The notes: generated from the sequence alone by a model not told the origin. A stretch of DNA of 64,000 nucleotides from Cellulomonas sp. 73-145 (GCA_001898185.1 MKTI01000009.1:536813-600812), one strand, 5' to 3'. Counted from the first letter of the stretch, positions 11,307-23,375 are shown. Program-made: numbers and translations.

Positions 11307-12028
11307 CCGCCCGCGCGGGACGCGGGCGGTGGGTGGTCGTCCTGCTGCTCCTGGCCGTCCTCGTCTGGGCCGCCGCCGTCCCCACGTGGGTGAGCGCCGC
11401 CGGAACGTCCGTGCTGACCGGGACCGTGGAGGTGCGCGTCCCCGGTACGAGGGCCGCACCGGGGATGGTGGGCGCTGCGCTAGCCCTGGCGGCCGCCGGT
11501 GCGGCGCTCGCGCTGGCCGGTCGGCTCGGTCGGTGGGTCGTGATGACGGTCGTGCTGCTGTGCGGTGCCGTGGTCGCCTGGTCGGCCGTCGCGCTGCTGG
11601 CGAACCCCGGGCCCGTCGCTCGCCAGGCGGTCGCGGCTGCGACCGGCGTGGACCACCTCGTCGGGACGCCGCGGAGCACGGCCGCCCCGTGGGTCGCGAC
11701 GCTCGTCGCGGCCGTCGTGGTCGTGTGCGGCGCCGCCCTGGGCCGCGCTTCGGCCCGATGGTCCGTGACGAGCGGCCGCCACGAGCCGGCACCCGCCCGT
11801 GCAGCGACGGAACGCGACATCGCAACGATGCGCCCCGAGGCTGGGGCTGTCGTCGGACAGAGCCAGGACCCGACGTCTGCGCGCACCGCCGCCGGATCGC
11901 CGGAGCGCGCGCTGCCACCGTCGCAGCCGGCGACCGGCGAACGGTCCGACGCGCCCGGCGAGCGGTCCGACGAGCCCGACGAGCGAGCCGACTGGGATGC
12001 TCTGACCCGCGGGGAGGACCCGACGTGA
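11303..12028 (+). CDS. Trp biosynthesis-associated membrane protein (TIGR02234 type)
   Basis: The 241-aa protein starts at a GTG overlapping the trpE stop. It has four hydrophobic segments at about residues 8-30, 50-72, 75-98 and 125-147. The extracytoplasmic loop after the first helix carries the PTWVSA motif, similar to the family's P-x-W. The tail of about 85 residues is hydrophilic, Ala/Pro/Arg/Asp-rich and probably disordered. Proteins of this type sit after trpE throughout actinobacteria. Their role is unknown, although a link to tryptophan synthesis is assumed from position. Confidence 0.85.
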   Translation: MTARAGRGRWVVVLLLLAVLVWAAAVPTWVSAAGTSVLTGTVEVRVPGTRAAPGMVGAALALAAAGAALALAGRLGRWVVMTVVLLCGAVVAWSAVALLANPGPVARQAVAAATGVDHLVGTPRSTAAPWVATLVAAVVVVCGAALGRASARWSVTSGRHEPAPARAATERDIATMRPEAGAVVGQSQDPTSARTAAGSPERALPPSQPATGERSDAPGERSDEPDERADWDALTRGEDPT

Positions 12029-12105
12029 TCGCCGCCGGCTCCGCCGGTGGGCCTCTCAGCTCTCCGCTACTGTTTCCGACAGCCGAGCACGAAGGGTACG
12101 AACCG

Positions 12106-12408
12106 ATGGCAGACCAGCCTCTCGACGACCAGCCGAGCAACCGCATGCTCGGCGCCGGCCGCACCGAGGCGGTCCACCTGCCACCGGCGGCCGCGCCCCG
12201 CAACCACGGCCGCACGGTCGCGGCGTGGGTGACGACGCTGATCGTGGTGGTGGGTGCCGTGGTGGCAGGCCTTGGAGTCGCTCTCGCGGAGCCGTGGCTG
12301 GCGTGGGTCGGCGGCGGGGTGGTCCTCGCTGGGCTGATCGTCGGCAAGGTGCTCCAGATGATGGGTCTGGGCCAGCCGGGCAGTGCCCGGGCCCGCGGCG
12401 GCCACTGA
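12106..12408 (+). CDS. HGxxPAAW-family small membrane protein
   Basis: The 100-aa protein has a soluble N-terminus, then two membrane helices at about residues 40-62 and 66-86. The family's signature segment just before the first helix reads HGRTVAAW (residues 34-41), so the usual proline is valine. It ends in a short Gly/Arg tail. The family is fixed in actinobacterial tryptophan clusters, and its function is not known. The start is ATG 12106; an in-frame alternative was not better. Confidence 0.8.
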   Translation: MADQPLDDQPSNRMLGAGRTEAVHLPPAAAPRNHGRTVAAWVTTLIVVVGAVVAGLGVALAEPWLAWVGGGVVLAGLIVGKVLQMMGLGQPGSARARGGH

Positions 12409-12466
12409 GCCACCGCATCGGCGCAGCGGCCGGCGATCGTCCGGCCGAGGACGACCAGGAGGACGA

Positions 12467-13132
12467 ATGTCCAGCCCCGAGGGACCCGACGGCGGCGCCG
12501 GTTCCGACCAGCCGCCCGCAGTGCCGGCGCAGCCGCAGGCACCCGCCTACGGAGCCCAGCCCCCCGAGGGCCCGGCGCAGCCCCACCCCGGGTCGCCGGT
12601 CGCGTACCCCGGTCAGCACGCGCCGGGGTACCCCGGCGAGGCTCCGACGGGTGCGGACGCCCCCTACGGTGGCGGCTACCCTGCCCCGGGTCAGACCTAC
12701 GGGACCCAGCCGTACGGGGCCCAGCCGTACGGGACCCAGCCCTACGGGACCCAGCCCTACGGGACCCAGCCCTACGGGGCCCAGCCGCAGGCAGCCCAGC
12801 CGTACGGTTCGGCGCCCTACGGCGCTCCTTACCCCGGATACCCGGGATACGGCCAGGTGTACCCGCGCAACGACCTGGGGGTCTGGTCTCTGGTCCTCGC
12901 GCTGGCGGGGATCCTCCTCGGCTTCACGCTGCTGACCGGCATCCCCGCCGTGATCGTCGGCAGGCGAGCCCGGCAGGCGGTCGCTCGCGGTGAGGCGAAC
13001 AACGACGGGATCGCGGTCGCCGGCATCGTGATCGGCTGGATCGCCACGGCACTCGGGGCGCTCGTCGCCATTCTGTTCATCGGAGCGATCGTCTTCGGCA
13101 TCTTCGCCTCGACGTCCGGTCGCACGTACTGA
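12467..13132 (+). CDS. DUF4190-domain membrane protein with Pro/Tyr/Gly-rich repeats
   Basis: The 221-aa protein has a long Pro/Gln/Gly/Tyr-rich N-terminal half, including six tandem YG(T/A)QP units. Two membrane helices follow: about residues 140-165 (VWSLVLALAGILLGFTLLTG) and about 185-215. Between them lie a short basic loop and the sequence ANNDGIAVAGIVIGWI, typical of DUF4190. Such proteins occur widely in actinobacteria and have no assigned function. It sits between the HGxxPAAW gene and trpC. AGGAGG lies just upstream of the ATG. Confidence 0.8.
   Translation: MSSPEGPDGGAGSDQPPAVPAQPQAPAYGAQPPEGPAQPHPGSPVAYPGQHAPGYPGEAPTGADAPYGGGYPAPGQTYGTQPYGAQPYGTQPYGTQPYGTQPYGAQPQAAQPYGSAPYGAPYPGYPGYGQVYPRNDLGVWSLVLALAGILLGFTLLTGIPAVIVGRRARQAVARGEANNDGIAVAGIVIGWIATALGALVAILFIGAIVFGIFASTSGRTY
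12698..12787 (+). repeat. Six 15-bp tandem repeats inside the DUF4190 gene
   Basis: TACGGG(A/G)CCCAGCC(G/C) recurs every 15 bases from 12698, giving six units that encode pentapeptides Tyr-Gly-Thr/Ala-Gln-Pro. The units are nearly identical at DNA level, including third bases. That points to recent slippage and likely length variation between strains. Confidence 0.9.
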
Positions 13133-13328
13133 CGACGCACCCGCCGCGCGGAGGCTGACCGGCTCACCGGCCGCCCGGCCGCGCCGCCGTGGTCCGGGCG
13201 GGCGGTCCGGCGCCTCGAGGCAATCGGGTGGTACGCACCGTTCCATCCCATGACCCGCGGACGGACCCCCGGCGGGCCACCTTTACGATGGCCGCAACCG
13301 GACGGACCGGGCGGGAGGGGTGGGGGCC

Positions 13329-14141
13329 ATGACCGTGCTGGACGACATCGTCGCCGGTGTCCGCCAGGACCTGGCCGAGCGCCAGGCGCTGACGTCGCTG
13401 GACGAGCTCAAGGAGCGGGCGCAGCGTCGGCCCTCAGCCCTCGAGTGCGTCTCTCGGCTGAAGGTCGAGGACGCCGTCACGGTCATCGCCGAGGTGAAGC
13501 GCTCGAGCCCGAGCAAGGGTGCGCTCGCCAGCATCGACGACCCGGCAGCCCTGGCCGCCGAGTACGAGAAGGGGGGAGCCGCCGCGATCTCGGTGCTGAC
13601 CGAGCAGCGGCGCTTCCGGGGCTCGTTGGCGGACCTGGACTCGGTGCGGGCACGGGTGGACATCCCCGTGCTGCGCAAGGACTTCATCGTCACGCCGTAC
13701 CAGGTGTGGGAGGCGCGGGCGCACGGCGCCGACCTGCTGCTTCTCATCGTGGCCGCGCTGGAGCAGACGGTGCTGGAGTCGCTGATCGACCGGGTGCAGT
13801 CGCTGGGCATGACGGCGCTGGTCGAGGTGCACGACTCCGAGGAGGCGCGCCGTGCGGTCGACGCCGGCGCCCGCGTGGTCGGAGTGAACGCGCGCGACCT
13901 GCGGTCCCTCGAGGTGGACCGCGGGACGTTCGCGCGGGTGGCCCCGAGCATCCCCAACCACATCGTCAAGGTCGCCGAGTCCGGGGTGCGCGGACCGCAC
14001 GACGTCATGGACTACGCGCGAGCGGGTGCCGATGTCGTGCTGGTGGGAGAGGCCCTGGTCACGGACGACGCTCCCCGCCGGTCGGTGGCGGACCTCGTCG
14101 CGGCCGGTGCCCACCCCTCCCTGCGGGCGGTCCGGCAGTGA
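13329..14141 (+). CDS. trpC: Indole-3-glycerol phosphate synthase TrpC
   Basis: TrpC closes the indole ring from CdRP. The 270-aa barrel shows [13 protein letters not shown] with the phosphate-binding and catalytic lysine, PVLRKDFIV with a second catalytic lysine, [18 protein letters not shown], and [10 protein letters not shown] near the end. ATG 13329 was chosen over an in-frame GTG nine bases upstream because GGGAGG lies at a better distance. The stop overlaps trpB (GTGA). The 196-bp gap before the gene is long enough for a separate promoter. Confidence 0.95.
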   Translation: MTVLDDIVAGVRQDLAERQALTSLDELKERAQRRPSALECVSRLKVEDAVTVIAEVKRSSPSKGALASIDDPAALAAEYEKGGAAAISVLTEQRRFRGSLADLDSVRARVDIPVLRKDFIVTPYQVWEARAHGADLLLLIVAALEQTVLESLIDRVQSLGMTALVEVHDSEEARRAVDAGARVVGVNARDLRSLEVDRGTFARVAPSIPNHIVKVAESGVRGPHDVMDYARAGADVVLVGEALVTDDAPRRSVADLVAAGAHPSLRAVRQ

Positions 14142-15445
14142 GCCCGTCCAGCGGCGGCCGTCCGGTTCCGTCGGACGCCCACGGCCCCGCGACCACGGGG
14201 CCGCTGTCCACGCACCAGGGGCCGTACTTCGGTCAGTTCGGCGGCCGCTTCGTCCCGGAGGCGCTGATCGCGGCGCTCGACGAGCTGGACACCGCCTACC
14301 ACAAGGCGCAGGCGGACCCGGCGTTCGGCGCCGCGCTGGCGAAGCTGCACCGCACCTACACCGGGCGGCCGAGCCCCCTGACGGAGGTCGAGCGGTTCGC
14401 CCGGCACGTGGGCGGCGGGGCCCGGGTGTTCCTGAAGCGCGAGGACCTCAACCACACCGGTTCCCACAAGATCAACAACGTGCTCGGGCAGGCCCTGCTG
14501 GTGAAGCGGATGGGCAAGACCCGGGTGATCGCGGAGACCGGTGCGGGCCAGCACGGCGTCGCCACGGCGACCGCAGCAGCGCTGATGGACCTCGAGTGCA
14601 CGGTGTACATGGGCGAGGAGGACACCCGGCGGCAGGCGCTGAACGTCGCACGGATGCGCCTGCTCGGGGCGGAGGTCGTGCCGGTCCGCCAGGGCAGCCG
14701 GACCTTGAAGGACGCGATCAACGAGGCGCTGCGGGACTGGGTCACCAACGTCGAGACGACGCACTACCTGCTCGGCACGGTGACGGGCCCGCACCCGTTC
14801 CCCGAGATGGTGCGCGACTTCCACAAGATCATCGGCGAGGAGGCGCGCGCCCAGCTGTTCGACGAGATCGGGCGGCTGCCGGACGCCGTCGCCGCGTGCG
14901 TCGGCGGAGGGTCCAACGCGATGGGCATCTTCAACGCGTTCCTCGACGAGCCCTCCGTCCGGCTGTTCGGTTTCGAGGCCGGCGGCCACGGGATCTCCTC
15001 CGGCGAGCACGCCGCCCGGTTCTCCGGTGGTGAGCCCGGCGTGCTGCAGGGCGCGAGGTCGTACCTGCTGCAGGACGACGACGGTCAGACGCGCCCCAGC
15101 CACTCGGTCTCGGCGGGGCTGGACTACCCGAGCGTCGGCCCGGAGCACGCGTGGTTGCACGACATCGGGCGGGCCGAGTACCGGCCGGTGGACGACGACC
15201 AGGCGATGGAGGCGTTCCGCCTGCTGTGCCGCACCGAGGGCATCATCCCGGCGATCGAGTCGGCGCACGCGCTGGCGGGTGCCCTGCAGCTGGGGCCGGA
15301 GCTCGGGCAGTGGGGCGTCGAGGAGCCGGTGCTGCTGGTGAACCTCTCCGGGCGTGGGGACAAGGACGTGGCGACGGCGGGCGCATGGTTCGGGCTGCTG
15401 GACGAGGAGCCCACGGTGCTGGCGGACCAGGGAGAGCAGCTGTGA
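14138..15445 (+). CDS. trpB: Tryptophan synthase beta chain TrpB
   Basis: TrpB joins indole and serine using pyridoxal phosphate. The 435-aa product carries [17 protein letters not shown], in which the second Lys binds PLP. It also has the phosphate-binding glycine loop GGGSNAMG and the [11 protein letters not shown]-terminal signature of the TrpB1 class. About 25 extra residues precede the signature. The GTG start overlaps the trpC stop and the gene ends in a GTGA overlap with trpA, so alpha and beta subunits are coupled for complex formation. Confidence 0.96.
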   Translation: MSPSSGGRPVPSDAHGPATTGPLSTHQGPYFGQFGGRFVPEALIAALDELDTAYHKAQADPAFGAALAKLHRTYTGRPSPLTEVERFARHVGGGARVFLKREDLNHTGSHKINNVLGQALLVKRMGKTRVIAETGAGQHGVATATAAALMDLECTVYMGEEDTRRQALNVARMRLLGAEVVPVRQGSRTLKDAINEALRDWVTNVETTHYLLGTVTGPHPFPEMVRDFHKIIGEEARAQLFDEIGRLPDAVAACVGGGSNAMGIFNAFLDEPSVRLFGFEAGGHGISSGEHAARFSGGEPGVLQGARSYLLQDDDGQTRPSHSVSAGLDYPSVGPEHAWLHDIGRAEYRPVDDDQAMEAFRLLCRTEGIIPAIESAHALAGALQLGPELGQWGVEEPVLLVNLSGRGDKDVATAGAWFGLLDEEPTVLADQGEQL

Positions 15446-16263
15446 CCGGCACGGACGTCGTCTCGTCGACCGGAGCCCTGCTCGACGCGTTGGCGGAGCG
15501 CGAGAACCGCGCGGCGCTGGTCGGCTACCTGCCGGTCGGCTACCCGAGCGTGCCGGCCTCGGTCGACGCGGTGCGGACGATGGTCGACGCAGGCGTGGAC
15601 GTCGTCGAGCTGGGCATGCCCTACTCCGACCCGGTGATGGACGGACCGGTGATCCAGCGCGCGGTCGAGGCCGCCCTCGCACGCGGCACGCGTGTGCGCG
15701 ACACGCTGCTGGCGGTGGAGCAGGTCGCCGGTCGGGGCGCCCCGATCCTCGTCATGACGTACTGGAACCTCGTGCTGCGGTACGGCGTCGAGGCCTACGC
15801 GCGTGATCTGGCCGCCGCCGGCGGTGCCGGCCTGATCACCCCCGACCTCATCCCGGACGAGGCCGCCGAGTGGATCGCGGCGTCGGACCGCCACGGGCTC
15901 GACAGGGTGTTCCTGGTGGCACCCAGCTCGACCCCGGAGCGCCTCGCGCTGACCGCCGCGTCGTCTCGCGGGTTCGTCTACGCAGCCTCGACGATGGGTG
16001 TGACGGGGGAGCGGTCGACGGTCGGCTCGCGGGCGCAGCAGCTGGTCTCGGACACCCGCGCGGCCGGCGCTCGCCACGTGTGCGTGGGCCTCGGTGTCTC
16101 CCGTCCGGAGCAGGCGGCCGAGGTCGGTGCCTACGCGGACGGCGTCATCGTCGGCTCGGCGCTCGTCCGCGCCCTGGTCGACGCACCCGACGAGCGGGCC
16201 GGGCTCGCAGCGCTGACCGCGGTCACGCAGAGCCTGGCGGCAGGTGTGCGGAGCGCGAGATGA
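15442..16263 (+). CDS. trpA: Tryptophan synthase alpha chain TrpA
   Basis: TrpA splits indole-3-glycerol phosphate and channels indole to TrpB. The 273-aa barrel shows [18 protein letters not shown] with the catalytic Glu and Asp, [20 protein letters not shown], and GLGVSRPEQ for phosphate binding. GTG 15442 overlaps trpB and the stop overlaps lgt by four bases. That makes the lipoprotein gene part of the tryptophan transcript. Confidence 0.95.
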   Translation: MTGTDVVSSTGALLDALAERENRAALVGYLPVGYPSVPASVDAVRTMVDAGVDVVELGMPYSDPVMDGPVIQRAVEAALARGTRVRDTLLAVEQVAGRGAPILVMTYWNLVLRYGVEAYARDLAAAGGAGLITPDLIPDEAAEWIAASDRHGLDRVFLVAPSSTPERLALTAASSRGFVYAASTMGVTGERSTVGSRAQQLVSDTRAAGARHVCVGLGVSRPEQAAEVGAYADGVIVGSALVRALVDAPDERAGLAALTAVTQSLAAGVRSAR

Positions 16264-17144
16264 CGTTCGCCGCCGTGACGGCGGCGATCCCCAGCCCGTC
16301 GCGCGGCGTGTGGCACCTCGGGCCGCTGCCTCTGCGCGCGTACGCGTTCGCGATCCTGCTCGGGATCGTCGTCGGCGTGGTGATCGCGCGACGTCGCTGG
16401 GTGGAGCGCGGTGGTGACGGCGACACCGCCCTCGAGATCGTCTACTGGGCGGTGCCGTTCGGGATCGTCGGAGGTCGGCTGTACCACGTGATCAGCTCGC
16501 CGGACGCATACTTCGGCCGTGGGGGAGACCCGGTCCGTGCCCTCTTCGTCTGGGAAGGCGGGCTGGGCATCTGGGGGGCTGTCGCGCTGGGTGGCCTCGG
16601 TGCGTGGATCGGCGCCCACCGGCAGTGGGTCCGGCTCGCACCGTTCGCCGACGCGCTGGCGCCCGGGCTGCTCGTCGCTCAGGCGATCGGCCGGCTCGGC
16701 AACTGGTTCAACCAGGAGCTCTTCGGCGGCCCGACGACACTGCCCTGGGGCCTGCGCATCGACGACGCGCACCTGCCGGCCGGCTACCCGTCCGGGACGC
16801 TCTTCCACCCGACCTTCCTGTACGAGCTGATCTGGAACCTGCTCGCTGCGGCTCTGCTCGTCTGGTTGGACCGGCGCTACCGGTTCGGTCACGGGCGTGC
16901 GTTCTGGCTCTACGTCGCGCTGTACTGCGCGGGCCGGCTGTGGATCGAGATGCTGCGGATCGACCCGGCGCACCAGGTCCTGGGCCTGCGGCTCAACGTC
17001 TGGACGGCCATCGTGGTCGGTCTCGGTGCGCTGGTAGCGTTCACCGTGGTCGGCCGCCGGCACCCCGGGCGTGACACGACCCTCCTGCTGGCCTCACCGG
17101 TGCGGCAGGACGACGAGAGGAACGCGTCGGACCCGACGCGGTGA
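16260..17144 (+). CDS. lgt: Prolipoprotein diacylglyceryl transferase Lgt
   Basis: Lgt moves diacylglycerol from phosphatidylglycerol to the lipobox cysteine of prolipoproteins in the cytoplasmic membrane. The 294-aa protein has about seven membrane helices. It has the diagnostic [14 protein letters not shown] segment, the [12 protein letters not shown] segment and WEGGLGIWG, and a late catalytic region [18 protein letters not shown]. Its likely clients in this window are the FKBP, SsuA-like, GH3 and 50800-51387 lipoproteins. It starts inside the trpA stop (ATGA), a common actinobacterial arrangement. Confidence 0.94.
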   Translation: MTFAAVTAAIPSPSRGVWHLGPLPLRAYAFAILLGIVVGVVIARRRWVERGGDGDTALEIVYWAVPFGIVGGRLYHVISSPDAYFGRGGDPVRALFVWEGGLGIWGAVALGGLGAWIGAHRQWVRLAPFADALAPGLLVAQAIGRLGNWFNQELFGGPTTLPWGLRIDDAHLPAGYPSGTLFHPTFLYELIWNLLAAALLVWLDRRYRFGHGRAFWLYVALYCAGRLWIEMLRIDPAHQVLGLRLNVWTAIVVGLGALVAFTVVGRRHPGRDTTLLLASPVRQDDERNASDPTR

Positions 17145-17281
17145 CCGCACCGCACCGTGGGACCACGCCTTGGTGTGCGATGCGGCCCCGGCCCGACCGG
17201 TTGGTAGTGTCACCCCACGCATGCGGGCCGACGGCGTCCCACACGCACCAGCTGTACGTGCGACCTTGTGAGGACGGTTTG

Positions 17282-20200
17282 ATGTCGACACCGCACGTGA
17301 CCCCAGGGAGCCTGCGGGCGCCCGTGGCCCACGGGCTGTACGACCCCGACGCCGAGCGCGACGCCTGCGGGTTCGCCTTCGTCGCCACGCTGCGCGGGAC
17401 GCCGGGGCGCGACATCGTCGACGCCGGGCTCACCGCGCTGCTCAACCTCGACCACCGCGGTGCGGTGGGCGCCGAGGAGGACAGCGGCGACGGCGCGGGC
17501 ATCCTCACGCAGATCCCCGACGCGTTCCTGCGGGACGTGGTGGACGCCGAGCTGCCGCCGGCCGGTCACTACGCGATCGGTCTCGCGTTCCTGCCCGTCG
17601 ACGCCGACGAGCGCGAGCGTGTCGTCGCAGCGGTGGAGGCGATCGCGGCGGAGGAGAAGCTCGACGTGCTCGCGTGGCGCGACGTCGTGGTGACCGCCGA
17701 CCTCGTCGGCCCCACGGCACGTGCCTCGATGCCCGTGTTCCGTCAGCTCGTCGTCGCGGACCCCGCGCGTGAGCTCGCCGGGATCGACCTCGACCGCCGC
17801 ACGTTCCGCCTGCGCCGGCGTGCCGAGCACGAGGTCGGCCTGTACTTCGCCTCGCTGTCCGCCCGCACGCTGACGTACAAGGGCATGCTGACCACCGGGC
17901 AGCTGGAGCCGTTCTTCGCGGACCTGTCGGACCCGCGGTACGCCTCGGAGATCGTGCTGGTCCACTCGCGCTTCTCCACCAACACGTTCCCGTCCTGGGA
18001 GCTCGCGCAACCGTTCCGGATCATCGCCCACAACGGTGAGATCAACACGGTGCGCGGCAACCGGAACTGGGTCGCCGCCCGCGAGGGCATGATGCACAGC
18101 GACCTGCTGGGAGACCTCGCGCCGCTGCTGCCGGTGTGCACGCCCGGTGGTTCGGACTCCGGCAGCTTCGACGAGGTCCTGGAGCTGCTGCACCTCGCCG
18201 GACGGTCCTTGCCGCACGCGATGATGATGATGATCCCGGAGGCGTGGGAGAACCACGCCCAGATGGATCCCGAGCGGCGGGCGTTCTACGCCTACCACTC
18301 CACGCTGATCGAGCCGTGGGACGGCCCGGCGGCGATGACGTTCACCGACGGGACGCTGATCGGCTCGATGCAGGACCGCAACGGTCTGCGTCCCGGCCGG
18401 TACTGGGTCACCGAGGACGGGCTCGTTGTCTGCGCGAGCGAGGCCGGCGTGCTCGACCTCGACCCGGCGACGGTGGTGGCCAAGGGTCGTCTCGAGCCCG
18501 GGAAGATGTTCCTGGTCGACACCCGCCGCGGCCGGATCGTGGCGGACGAGGTGATCAAGGGCGAGCTGGCGGCCCAGCGGCCGTACGCCGAGTGGATGCG
18601 CGACAACGCGGTCCACCTCGAGCAGCTCCCTGAGCGCGAGCACGTGGCCCACTCGACCGCCTCCGTGCGGCGTCGGCAGCGGACCTTCGGGTACACCGAG
18701 GAAGAGCTGAAGATCATCCTGGCGCCGATGGGCACCAACGCCGCCGAGCCGCTCGGGGCGATGGGGTCTGACACGCCGGTCGCGGTGCTGTCGTCCCGTC
18801 CGCGGCTGCTGTTCGACTACTTCACGCAGATGTTCGCCCAGGTGACCAACCCGCCGCTGGACGCGATCCGCGAGGAGCTGGTCACGGCCATCGGTGGGGC
18901 CATCGGTCCGGAGCCGAACCTGCTGACCGACGGACCGGAGCACGCGCGCAAGCTGGTGCTGCCGTTCCCCGTGATCGACAACGACCAGCTCGCCAAGATC
19001 GTGCACGTCGCACGGCAGCCGGACCTCGGGTTCCGGGCCACGACGATCCGCGGCCTGTACCGGGTCGACGGCGGCGGTGCTGCGCTGCAGGCGCGGCTGG
19101 AGGAGATCTTCGCCGAGGTCGACGCGGCGATCGCCGACGGCGTGAGCTTCCTCGTGCTGTCCGACCGCAACTCGGACGCGGACCACGCGCCGATCCCGTC
19201 GCTCCTGCTCCTCTCGGCGGTGCACCACCACACGCTGCGCCGGCACACCCGCACGCAGATCTCGCTGGTCGTCGAGGCCGGTGACGTGCGCGAGGTGCAC
19301 CACGTCGCGCTGCTGATCGGCTACGGCGCCGCTGCGGTGAACCCGTACCTGGCGATGGAGACCGTCGAGGACATGGCGCGCCGCGGCTACCTGCCGGGTG
19401 TCGCCCCGGAGAAGGCCGTCGCCAACCTGATCAAGGCGCTGGGCAAGGGCGTGCTGAAGGTGATGTCCAAGATGGGCATCTCCACGATGGCGTCCTACCG
19501 CGGCGCGCAGGTGTTCGAGGCGATCGGCCTGTCCCACGCGCTGGTCGAGCGGTACTTCACCGGCACCACCAGCCGGCTGGACGGCGTCGGGCTCGACGTG
19601 ATCGCGGCGGAGGTCGCCGCACGGCACGCCGACGCCTACCCGGCGTCGGGCAACCGGCAGCCGCACCAGTCCCTGGCGGTCGGTGGCGAGTACCAGTGGC
19701 GCCGCGGTGGTGAGGAGCATCTGTTCGACCCGGAGACGGTGTTCCGTCTGCAGCACTCCACCCGCACCCGTCAGTACGACGTGTTCCGGCAGTACACCCA
19801 GCGGGTCGACGACCAGTCGTCCCGGCTGATGACGCTCCGCGGCCTCCTGCGCTTCAAGGACGGCGTGCGCCAGCCGGTGCCGATCGACGAGGTCGAGTCC
19901 GTCGAGTCGATCATCAAGCGGTTCTCGACGGGCGCCATGTCCTACGGCTCCATCTCGGCGGAGGCGCACGAGACGCTCGCGGTGGCGATGAACCACCTCG
20001 GCGCCCGGTCGAACACGGGCGAGGGTGGCGAGGACCCGGAGCGTCTGCACGACCCGGAGCGTCGCTCCCGCATCAAGCAGGTCGCGTCCGGACGCTTCGG
20101 CGTCACGAGCGAGTACCTGACCTTCGCGGACGACCTGCAGATCAAGCTCGCCCAGGGCGCCAAGCCCGGCGAGGGTGGTCAGCTGCCGGGCCACAAGGTG

Positions 20201-21847
20201 TACCCGTGGGTCGCCCAGACGCGGCACTCGACACCCGGCGTCGGCCTGATCTCGCCGCCCCCGCACCACGACATCTACTCGATCGAGGATCTCAAGCAGC
20301 TGATCCACGACCTGAAGAACGCCAACCCGAAGGCCCGCGTCCACACCAAGCTCGTCAGCGAGTTCGGCGTCGGCACGGTGGCCGCCGGGTGCGCGAAGGC
20401 GCACGCGGACGTGGTGCTCATCTCCGGTCATGACGGCGGCACGGGTGCGAGCCCGCTGACGTCGCTCAAGCACGCGGGCACCCCGTGGGAGATCGGCCTG
20501 GCGGAGACCCAGCAGACGCTGGTACTGAACGACCTGCGCGACCGCGTCGTCGTCCAGGTGGACGGTCAGCTGAAGACGGGTCGCGACGTGGTGATCGGCG
20601 CCCTGCTCGGTGCTGAGGAGTTCGGCTTCGCCACCGCGCCGCTGGTCGTCTCGGGCTGCGTCATGATGCGCGTCTGCCACCTCGACACCTGTCCGGTCGG
20701 CGTCGCCACGCAGAACCCCGAGCTGCGCGCCCGGTTCACGGGCAAGCCCGAGTTCGTCGAGACCTTCTTCGAGTACATCGCCCAGGAGGTGCGCGAGCAC
20801 CTCGCGTCGATCGGCTTCCGGTCGATCGAGGAGGCGGTGGGCCACGTCGAGCTGCTCGACACCACCGCGGCGGTCGACCACTGGAAGGCCGCCGGGCTGG
20901 ACCTCGGCCCGGTCCTGGCGGTGCCGGAGCCGAAGCCGGGTTCGTCGCTGCACCACGTCAAGGACCAGGACCACGGCCTGGAGCGGGCGCTGGACAACCA
21001 GCTGATCGCGATGGCAGCCGAGGCCCTCGACCACGGTGAGCCCGTCCGCATCGCCCTGCCGGTCCGCAACGTCAACCGCACCGTCGGCACGCTGCTCGGC
21101 CACGAGGTGACCCGGCGGTACAGCGGTGCCGGCCTGCCGGACGACACGATCGACGTGACGCTGACCGGGTCGGCCGGTCAGTCGTTCGGCGCGTTCCTGC
21201 CCAAGGGCGTGACCCTGCGCCTGTTCGGCGACGCGAACGACTACGTCGGGAAGGGCCTGTCGGGCGGTCGCCTCGTCGTCCGGCCGCACCGCAGCTCGGT
21301 GCTGTCGGGCCGGAACAACGTCGTCGCCGGCAACGTCATCGGGTACGGCGCGACGTCGGGCGAGGCCTTCCTGCGCGGGCTGGTGGGGGAGCGCTTCGGT
21401 GTGCGCAACTCCGGCGCGACGCTCGTCGTCGAAGGGGTGGGTGACCACGCCTGCGAGTACATGACGGGCGGAACCGTCGTCGTGCTCGGTCCGACGGGGC
21501 GCAACCTCGCGGCCGGCATGTCGGGCGGCACGGCGTACGTCCTGGACCTGCAGCCCGCGCTGGTCAACACGCAGGCGGTCGCCAGCGGTGAGCTCGCGCT
21601 CCAGCCACTGGACGACGCGGACGTCGTGCTGGTGACGGGCCTGCTGCGCCGGCACCTCGACGAGACCGGTTCGCCGGTGGCGGCGCAGCTGCTCGAGGAC
21701 CCCGAGGCGGTGCGCACACGGTTCACCCGGCTGCTGCCGACCGAGTACGCACGCGTCCGCGAAGCCCTGTCCAAGGCGGCCGCCGAGGGGCTCGACCCCA
21801 CGGCCCCGGGCGTGTGGGAGCGGATCCTGGAGGTGGCGCATGGCTGA
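17282..21847 (+). CDS. gltB: Glutamate synthase large subunit GltB
   Basis: GltB makes glutamate from glutamine and 2-oxoglutarate with electrons from GltD. The 1,521-aa precursor contains [10 protein letters not shown], in which Cys29 becomes the N-terminal nucleophile after removal of a 28-residue propeptide. Then come the class II amidotransferase domain, the central domain, and the FMN-binding synthase domain from about residue 880. The 3Fe-4S cysteines sit in [16 protein letters not shown], and the beta-helix C-terminus ends the protein. ATG 17282 was preferred because it gives a normal propeptide. The gene overlaps gltD by eight bases. Confidence 0.95.
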   Translation: MSTPHVTPGSLRAPVAHGLYDPDAERDACGFAFVATLRGTPGRDIVDAGLTALLNLDHRGAVGAEEDSGDGAGILTQIPDAFLRDVVDAELPPAGHYAIGLAFLPVDADERERVVAAVEAIAAEEKLDVLAWRDVVVTADLVGPTARASMPVFRQLVVADPARELAGIDLDRRTFRLRRRAEHEVGLYFASLSARTLTYKGMLTTGQLEPFFADLSDPRYASEIVLVHSRFSTNTFPSWELAQPFRIIAHNGEINTVRGNRNWVAAREGMMHSDLLGDLAPLLPVCTPGGSDSGSFDEVLELLHLAGRSLPHAMMMMIPEAWENHAQMDPERRAFYAYHSTLIEPWDGPAAMTFTDGTLIGSMQDRNGLRPGRYWVTEDGLVVCASEAGVLDLDPATVVAKGRLEPGKMFLVDTRRGRIVADEVIKGELAAQRPYAEWMRDNAVHLEQLPEREHVAHSTASVRRRQRTFGYTEEELKIILAPMGTNAAEPLGAMGSDTPVAVLSSRPRLLFDYFTQMFAQVTNPPLDAIREELVTAIGGAIGPEPNLLTDGPEHARKLVLPFPVIDNDQLAKIVHVARQPDLGFRATTIRGLYRVDGGGAALQARLEEIFAEVDAAIADGVSFLVLSDRNSDADHAPIPSLLLLSAVHHHTLRRHTRTQISLVVEAGDVREVHHVALLIGYGAAAVNPYLAMETVEDMARRGYLPGVAPEKAVANLIKALGKGVLKVMSKMGISTMASYRGAQVFEAIGLSHALVERYFTGTTSRLDGVGLDVIAAEVAARHADAYPASGNRQPHQSLAVGGEYQWRRGGEEHLFDPETVFRLQHSTRTRQYDVFRQYTQRVDDQSSRLMTLRGLLRFKDGVRQPVPIDEVESVESIIKRFSTGAMSYGSISAEAHETLAVAMNHLGARSNTGEGGEDPERLHDPERRSRIKQVASGRFGVTSEYLTFADDLQIKLAQGAKPGEGGQLPGHKVYPWVAQTRHSTPGVGLISPPPHHDIYSIEDLKQLIHDLKNANPKARVHTKLVSEFGVGTVAAGCAKAHADVVLISGHDGGTGASPLTSLKHAGTPWEIGLAETQQTLVLNDLRDRVVVQVDGQLKTGRDVVIGALLGAEEFGFATAPLVVSGCVMMRVCHLDTCPVGVATQNPELRARFTGKPEFVETFFEYIAQEVREHLASIGFRSIEEAVGHVELLDTTAAVDHWKAAGLDLGPVLAVPEPKPGSSLHHVKDQDHGLERALDNQLIAMAAEALDHGEPVRIALPVRNVNRTVGTLLGHEVTRRYSGAGLPDDTIDVTLTGSAGQSFGAFLPKGVTLRLFGDANDYVGKGLSGGRLVVRPHRSSVLSGRNNVVAGNVIGYGATSGEAFLRGLVGERFGVRNSGATLVVEGVGDHACEYMTGGTVVVLGPTGRNLAAGMSGGTAYVLDLQPALVNTQAVASGELALQPLDDADVVLVTGLLRRHLDETGSPVAAQLLEDPEAVRTRFTRLLPTEYARVREALSKAAAEGLDPTAPGVWERILEVAHG

Positions 21848-23315
21848 CCCGCGCGGCTTCCTCAAGGTGCGCGACCGCCAGCTGCCGCCGAACCGGCCGG
21901 TCGAGGTCCGCATCCAGGACTGGAAGGACGTCCACGAGCAGCTGCCGGAGGGTCAGCCGTTCCTGCGCGCCCAGGCGGGTCGCTGCATGGACTGCGGCAT
22001 CCCGTTCTGCCACAACGGCTGCCCGCTGGGGAACCTGATCCCCGAGTGGAACGACCTGGTGTGGCGCGGGCAGTGGGCGGACGCGATCGAGCGCCTGCAC
22101 GCGACCAACAACTTCCCGGAGTTCACCGGCCGCATCTGCCCGGCGCCCTGCGAGTCGTCCTGCGTGCTCGGCATCAGCCAGCCGCCGGTCACCATCAAGA
22201 ACGTCGAGGTGTCGATCATCGACGAGGCGTTCGAGCGCGGGTACGTCACCCCGCAGGTGCCGCAGCGCCTCACCGGTCACACGGTCGCGGTGGTCGGCTC
22301 GGGGCCGGCCGGCCTCGCCGCGGCCCAGCAGCTGACGCGTGCCGGTCACACGGTGGCGGTGTACGAGCGTGACGACGCGATCGGCGGTCTGCTGCGCTAC
22401 GGGGTGCCGGACTTCAAGCTCGAGAAGCGGCACATCGACCGCCGACTCACGCAGATGACGGCGGAGGGCACCCGCTTCCGGCCCAACGTCGAGATCGGCC
22501 GCGACATCACCTGGGACGACCTGCGGGCCCGGTACGACGCCGTGGTCGTGGCCACGGGTGCGACGGTGCCCCGCGACCTGCCGCTGCCGGGCCGTGAGCT
22601 CGACGGCATCCACGTCGCGATGGACTACCTGCACCAGGCCAACATCGTGGCCGCGGGTGGGACCGTGCCGGACCAGATCACCGCCGAGGGCAAGCACGTG
22701 GTGATCATCGGCGGCGGCGACACCGGCTCCGACTGCCTGGGTACCGCGCTGCGACAGGGTGCCGCCTCCGTCACGACGCTCGCGATCGGCAAGCGTCCGC
22801 CGTCGCACCGGACCGCGGAGCAGCCGTGGCCGACCGACCCCGTGCTGTTCGAGGTGTCGTCGTCGCACGAGGAGGGTGGCGAGCGCGCGTACCTCGCGTC
22901 GACGGTCGCCTTCATCGGCGGCGAGGGCGACGACGCCGGCGCCGTCCGTCACCTGCGCCTGGCGCGGACCGAGTACCTGCCGGACGGGACCCGGGCCCCG
23001 ACCCCGGGCACGGAGCAGGACGTGCCGGCGGACCTGGTGCTGATCTGCATGGGCTTCTCCGGTCCCGAGACGAGTGCGCTGGTCGACCAGATCGGCGTGC
23101 GCGTGACGCGGCGGTCCACCGTCCAGCGCTCCGCCGACTTCGCCGTGGGGGTCCCGGGCGTGTTCGTCGCGGGCGACGCCGGCCGTGGCCAGTCGCTCGT
23201 GGTGTGGGCGATCGCCGAGGGTCGGGCGGCCGCCGCCGCGGTGGACACCTACCTGAACGGCCTGTCGGAGCTCCCCGCACCGGTCGAGGCGACCACCCAG
23301 GCGCTGCGCCCCTGA
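21840..23315 (+). CDS. gltD: Glutamate synthase small subunit GltD
   Basis: GltD passes electrons from NADPH through FAD and iron-sulfur clusters to GltB. The 491-aa protein begins with a cysteine-rich ferredoxin-like domain ([18 protein letters not shown], then [10 protein letters not shown]). An FAD-binding Rossmann motif [14 protein letters not shown] follows, and later a pyridine-nucleotide motif [13 protein letters not shown]. Length is normal. It starts within gltB, so the subunits are coupled. Confidence 0.95.
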   Translation: MADPRGFLKVRDRQLPPNRPVEVRIQDWKDVHEQLPEGQPFLRAQAGRCMDCGIPFCHNGCPLGNLIPEWNDLVWRGQWADAIERLHATNNFPEFTGRICPAPCESSCVLGISQPPVTIKNVEVSIIDEAFERGYVTPQVPQRLTGHTVAVVGSGPAGLAAAQQLTRAGHTVAVYERDDAIGGLLRYGVPDFKLEKRHIDRRLTQMTAEGTRFRPNVEIGRDITWDDLRARYDAVVVATGATVPRDLPLPGRELDGIHVAMDYLHQANIVAAGGTVPDQITAEGKHVVIIGGGDTGSDCLGTALRQGAASVTTLAIGKRPPSHRTAEQPWPTDPVLFEVSSSHEEGGERAYLASTVAFIGGEGDDAGAVRHLRLARTEYLPDGTRAPTPGTEQDVPADLVLICMGFSGPETSALVDQIGVRVTRRSTVQRSADFAVGVPGVFVAGDAGRGQSLVVWAIAEGRAAAAAVDTYLNGLSELPAPVEATTQALRP

Positions 23316-23375
23316 CCAGCAGACGAACGCAGCACGACCAGCACGTGACACATCACACCCGCGACCGGGGATAAC

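Noticed and set aside
12698-12787. CRISPR-like array
   Set aside because: The units are contiguous 15-bp coding repeats with no spacers.
17210-21913. A 1,567-residue minus-strand open frame opposite gltB
   Set aside because: It is the antisense shadow of a clear glutamate synthase gene; its Arg/His/Gln/Val-rich composition and lack of any domain are typical of GC-driven shadows.
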